Below are positions 62,331 to 64,000 of a stretch of 64,000 nt of DNA, one piece after another. Made by a program: the position numbers and the translations under genes. Source of the DNA: Bacillus sp. N1-1 (GTDB lineage: Bacteria > Bacillota > Bacilli > Bacillales > Guptibacillaceae). The notes below the pieces were generated by a model that saw nothing but the letters and a program-made list of their open reading frames with translations, was not told the DNA's origin and searched no databases. The stretch covers positions 1,798,001 to 1,862,000 of the forward strand of contig NZ_CP046564.1 of NCBI RefSeq assembly GCF_009818105.1. The letters run 5' to 3'. Position 1 is the first letter of the stretch. Each line of letters begins with the position of its first letter.

Positions 62331-64000
62331 ATGAAAGAAACAAACAAGAACTCACATATTAATGTTGGAGCAGCGATTTTAATGTTACTATTTGTCCTGC
62401 TCTTTTTTGCTTTTATTGGAAGGTTTTTCTATATTGAATGGACGCAGGCAGTTTCGGGTTCCGATGGTGAAAAGGTGGACTTAATGGAGCTTGGAAAAGA
62501 TAAGTGGACGCGAAGCAAGATTCTTGAAGCGGATCGCGGTACGATTTATGACCGCACAGGAGAAAATGCGCTCGCCACTGACATTCCTTCATTTACACTG
62601 CGAGCGATTTTAGATGAAAATTATGAAGATCATGTAAAAGATGTTTCAAAAACTGCGGCTGCTCTTGCGCCGATTCTAGAGATGGAGCAATCCGACGTTA
62701 CCGAAATATTATCTAGAGAAGAACTATTTCAAGTGGAGTTCGGAGCATCTGGAAAAAATTTAAGCCTCACTCAAAAAGAAGAAATTGAAAAACTTGACTT
62801 ACCTGGAGTTGGCTTTATTCCAACGAAAACGCGCCTCTATCCTAACGAAGAGTTTGCTTCTCATCTTCTTGGGTTTACAAACGAAAATGAAAAAGGTGTC
62901 CAGGAAGGCTTGTTAGGTTTAGAAAAGGAATTGAATAAGTATCTTGTTCCGCAAGAAGGGAAAGAAACGTATCAAAGTGATCGGGAAGGGTTTAAACTTC
63001 CTTATGGAAATGAAAACATCACACCTTCAAAAAGTGGGAATGACGTCTATTTAACGATTGACCAAAAAATACAGGTATTAATGGAAAACGCATTAAATGA
63101 AGCGCAGGAGAAATATAACCCTGAGCGAATGACGGCCATCGTTGCCGATCCGGATACGGGTAAGATATTAGCGATGGGAAATCGTCCAACGTTTGATCCC
63201 AATTTAAGAGATGTTTCAAATTATACAAATATGGCATTAACTGCATTTGAGCCAGGCTCAACAATGAAAGTCTTTACCGCTGCAGCAGCGATTGAAGAAG
63301 GCGTGTACAACGGAGATGAACTTTTTCAATCTGGACAATATTCTGTACCAGGTGGTCGGATAAGTGATCACAACGGTGGAGAAGGTTGGGGCATGATTAG
63401 CTTTGATGAGGGAATTCGTCAATCCTCCAACGTAGCAGCATCCATTTTAGTGAAAGAAAAACTGGGTTATGACAAATACGAAGATTATATAACGAAATTT
63501 GGATTAGATGCTAAAACGGGAATCGATCTTCCTGGAGAAGCTTCTTCGAGAATTACTTATAGTGGAGAGCTTGAACGGATAACGACTGGTTTCGGTCAAG
63601 GGTCTACCATTACACCAATTCAACAAGTTCAAGCGATTACTGCAATTGCAAACGGTGGAAAGATGATGCAACCTTATGTAATTGAGAAAATTGTTGATCC
63701 TGAATCAAATGAAGTAAAACTTAATCACGAGCCAAAAGTAGCGGGAGAACCAATTTCGAAAGAAACAGCAAAACAAACTCGCGATCTTTTACGCACGGTT
63801 GTGACAGATGGTACGGGAACACCATATAACATTAAAGGTTACGAGATTGCTGGGAAAACAGGTACAGCACAAATTTCTGAAGGGTCAAAAGGATATATGA
63901 GTGGATACGGAAACAACATCTTCTCATTTATTGGAATGGCTCCTGCAGATGATCCAGAATTAATTGTTTATGTGGCGGTTGATCGACCTGAACTCGAGTA
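62331..64000 (+). CDS. pbpB: Penicillin-binding protein 2B, truncated by the window end
   Basis: Septal transpeptidase that works with FtsW. The frame is open from ATG 62331 (GGAGG upstream) to the last base, 556 codons; about 710-740 are expected. Visible are the membrane anchor (about 13-35), ADRGTIYDR, the dimerisation domain, the active-site PGSTMK, then SSN and AGKTGTA of the transpeptidase. PASTA domains would lie beyond the window. Last gene seen of the mra cluster. Confidence 0.95.
   Translation, partial: MKETNKNSHINVGAAILMLLFVLLFFAFIGRFFYIEWTQAVSGSDGEKVDLMELGKDKWTRSKILEADRGTIYDRTGENALATDIPSFTLRAILDENYEDHVKDVSKTAAALAPILEMEQSDVTEILSREELFQVEFGASGKNLSLTQKEEIEKLDLPGVGFIPTKTRLYPNEEFASHLLGFTNENEKGVQEGLLGLEKELNKYLVPQEGKETYQSDREGFKLPYGNENITPSKSGNDVYLTIDQKIQVLMENALNEAQEKYNPERMTAIVADPDTGKILAMGNRPTFDPNLRDVSNYTNMALTAFEPGSTMKVFTAAAAIEEGVYNGDELFQSGQYSVPGGRISDHNGGEGWGMISFDEGIRQSSNVAASILVKEKLGYDKYEDYITKFGLDAKTGIDLPGEASSRITYSGELERITTGFGQGSTITPIQQVQAITAIANGGKMMQPYVIEKIVDPESNEVKLNHEPKVAGEPISKETAKQTRDLLRTVVTDGTGTPYNIKGYEIAGKTGTAQISEGSKGYMSGYGNNIFSFIGMAPADDPELIVYVAVDRPELE

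Overview
The window is a 64 kb chromosomal segment of an endospore-forming, aerobic, low-GC Gram-positive bacterium of the family Bacillaceae. Gene order follows the Bacillus subtilis stretch pdhA to pbpB closely (pdh operon, SR1, speA, yktAB, suhB, typA, the yla genes, ftsW, pyc, cta cluster, ylb genes, bshC, mraZ, rsmH, ftsL, pbpB). I identified families from remembered protein sequences and motifs, without database searches. The genus cannot be fixed from sequence alone; a marine or alkaliphilic Bacillus-like genus is only a guess.

Layout. 1-5.0 kb: pyruvate dehydrogenase operon pdhABCD. 5.0-8.9 kb: accessory stretch with a BCCT osmolyte transporter, a lipoprotein deacetylase, a DUF1885-type protein and the dual-function RNA SR1 with its peptide SR1P. 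8.9-14.4 kb: speA, nitronate monooxygenase, yktA, yktB, suhB and a GNAT enzyme. 14.4-24.6 kb: ylaF, typA, ylaH, ylaI, ylaL, ylaJ, ylaK (PhoH), glsA, ylaN, a small site-2 protease and ftsW. 24.6-34.3 kb: pyruvate carboxylase, heme A/O synthesis (ctaA, ctaB) and the caa3 oxidase genes ctaCDEF. 34.3-45.1 kb: YtvI-type permease, Asp23-like protein, two CAP-domain proteins, a YugN-CBS fusion, ylbD, ylbE, ylbF, ylbG, several inserted genes and a candidate for the forespore RNA CsfG. 45.1-53.7 kb: rsmD, coaD, ylbJ, ylbK, ylbL, tmcAL, ylbN, rpmF, an enoyl-CoA hydratase-like gene, ylbO and ylbP. 53.9-57.1 kb: a three-gene acyl-CoA carboxylase insert resembling B. subtilis yngH-yngHB-yngE. 57.1-64 kb: panE, a DUF3397 gene, bshC and the start of the division/cell-wall cluster mraZ-rsmH-ftsL-pbpB, which runs off the window.

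The genes link glycolysis to respiration: PDH makes acetyl-CoA, PycA makes oxaloacetate, and CtaA-F build and supply the terminal oxidase. SR1 sits beside pdh behind two sequences matching the CcpN box and one near-match to a CcpA cre site, so it is probably tied to sugar status. Sporulation shows in ylaJ, the YtvI-type gene, ylbJ, ylbO and the CsfG candidate, which has a sigma-F/sigma-G-like promoter.

The most informative non-coding observations are the SR1 locus with its operators, the CsfG candidate on the minus strand between ylbG and rsmD, a helically phased array of GTGG boxes before mraZ, and two short ORFs with good ribosome binding sites that end in the ribosome binding sites of ftsW and ctaB. 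I found no IS element, prophage, CRISPR array, tRNA or rRNA. No wholly new multi-gene system is evident.
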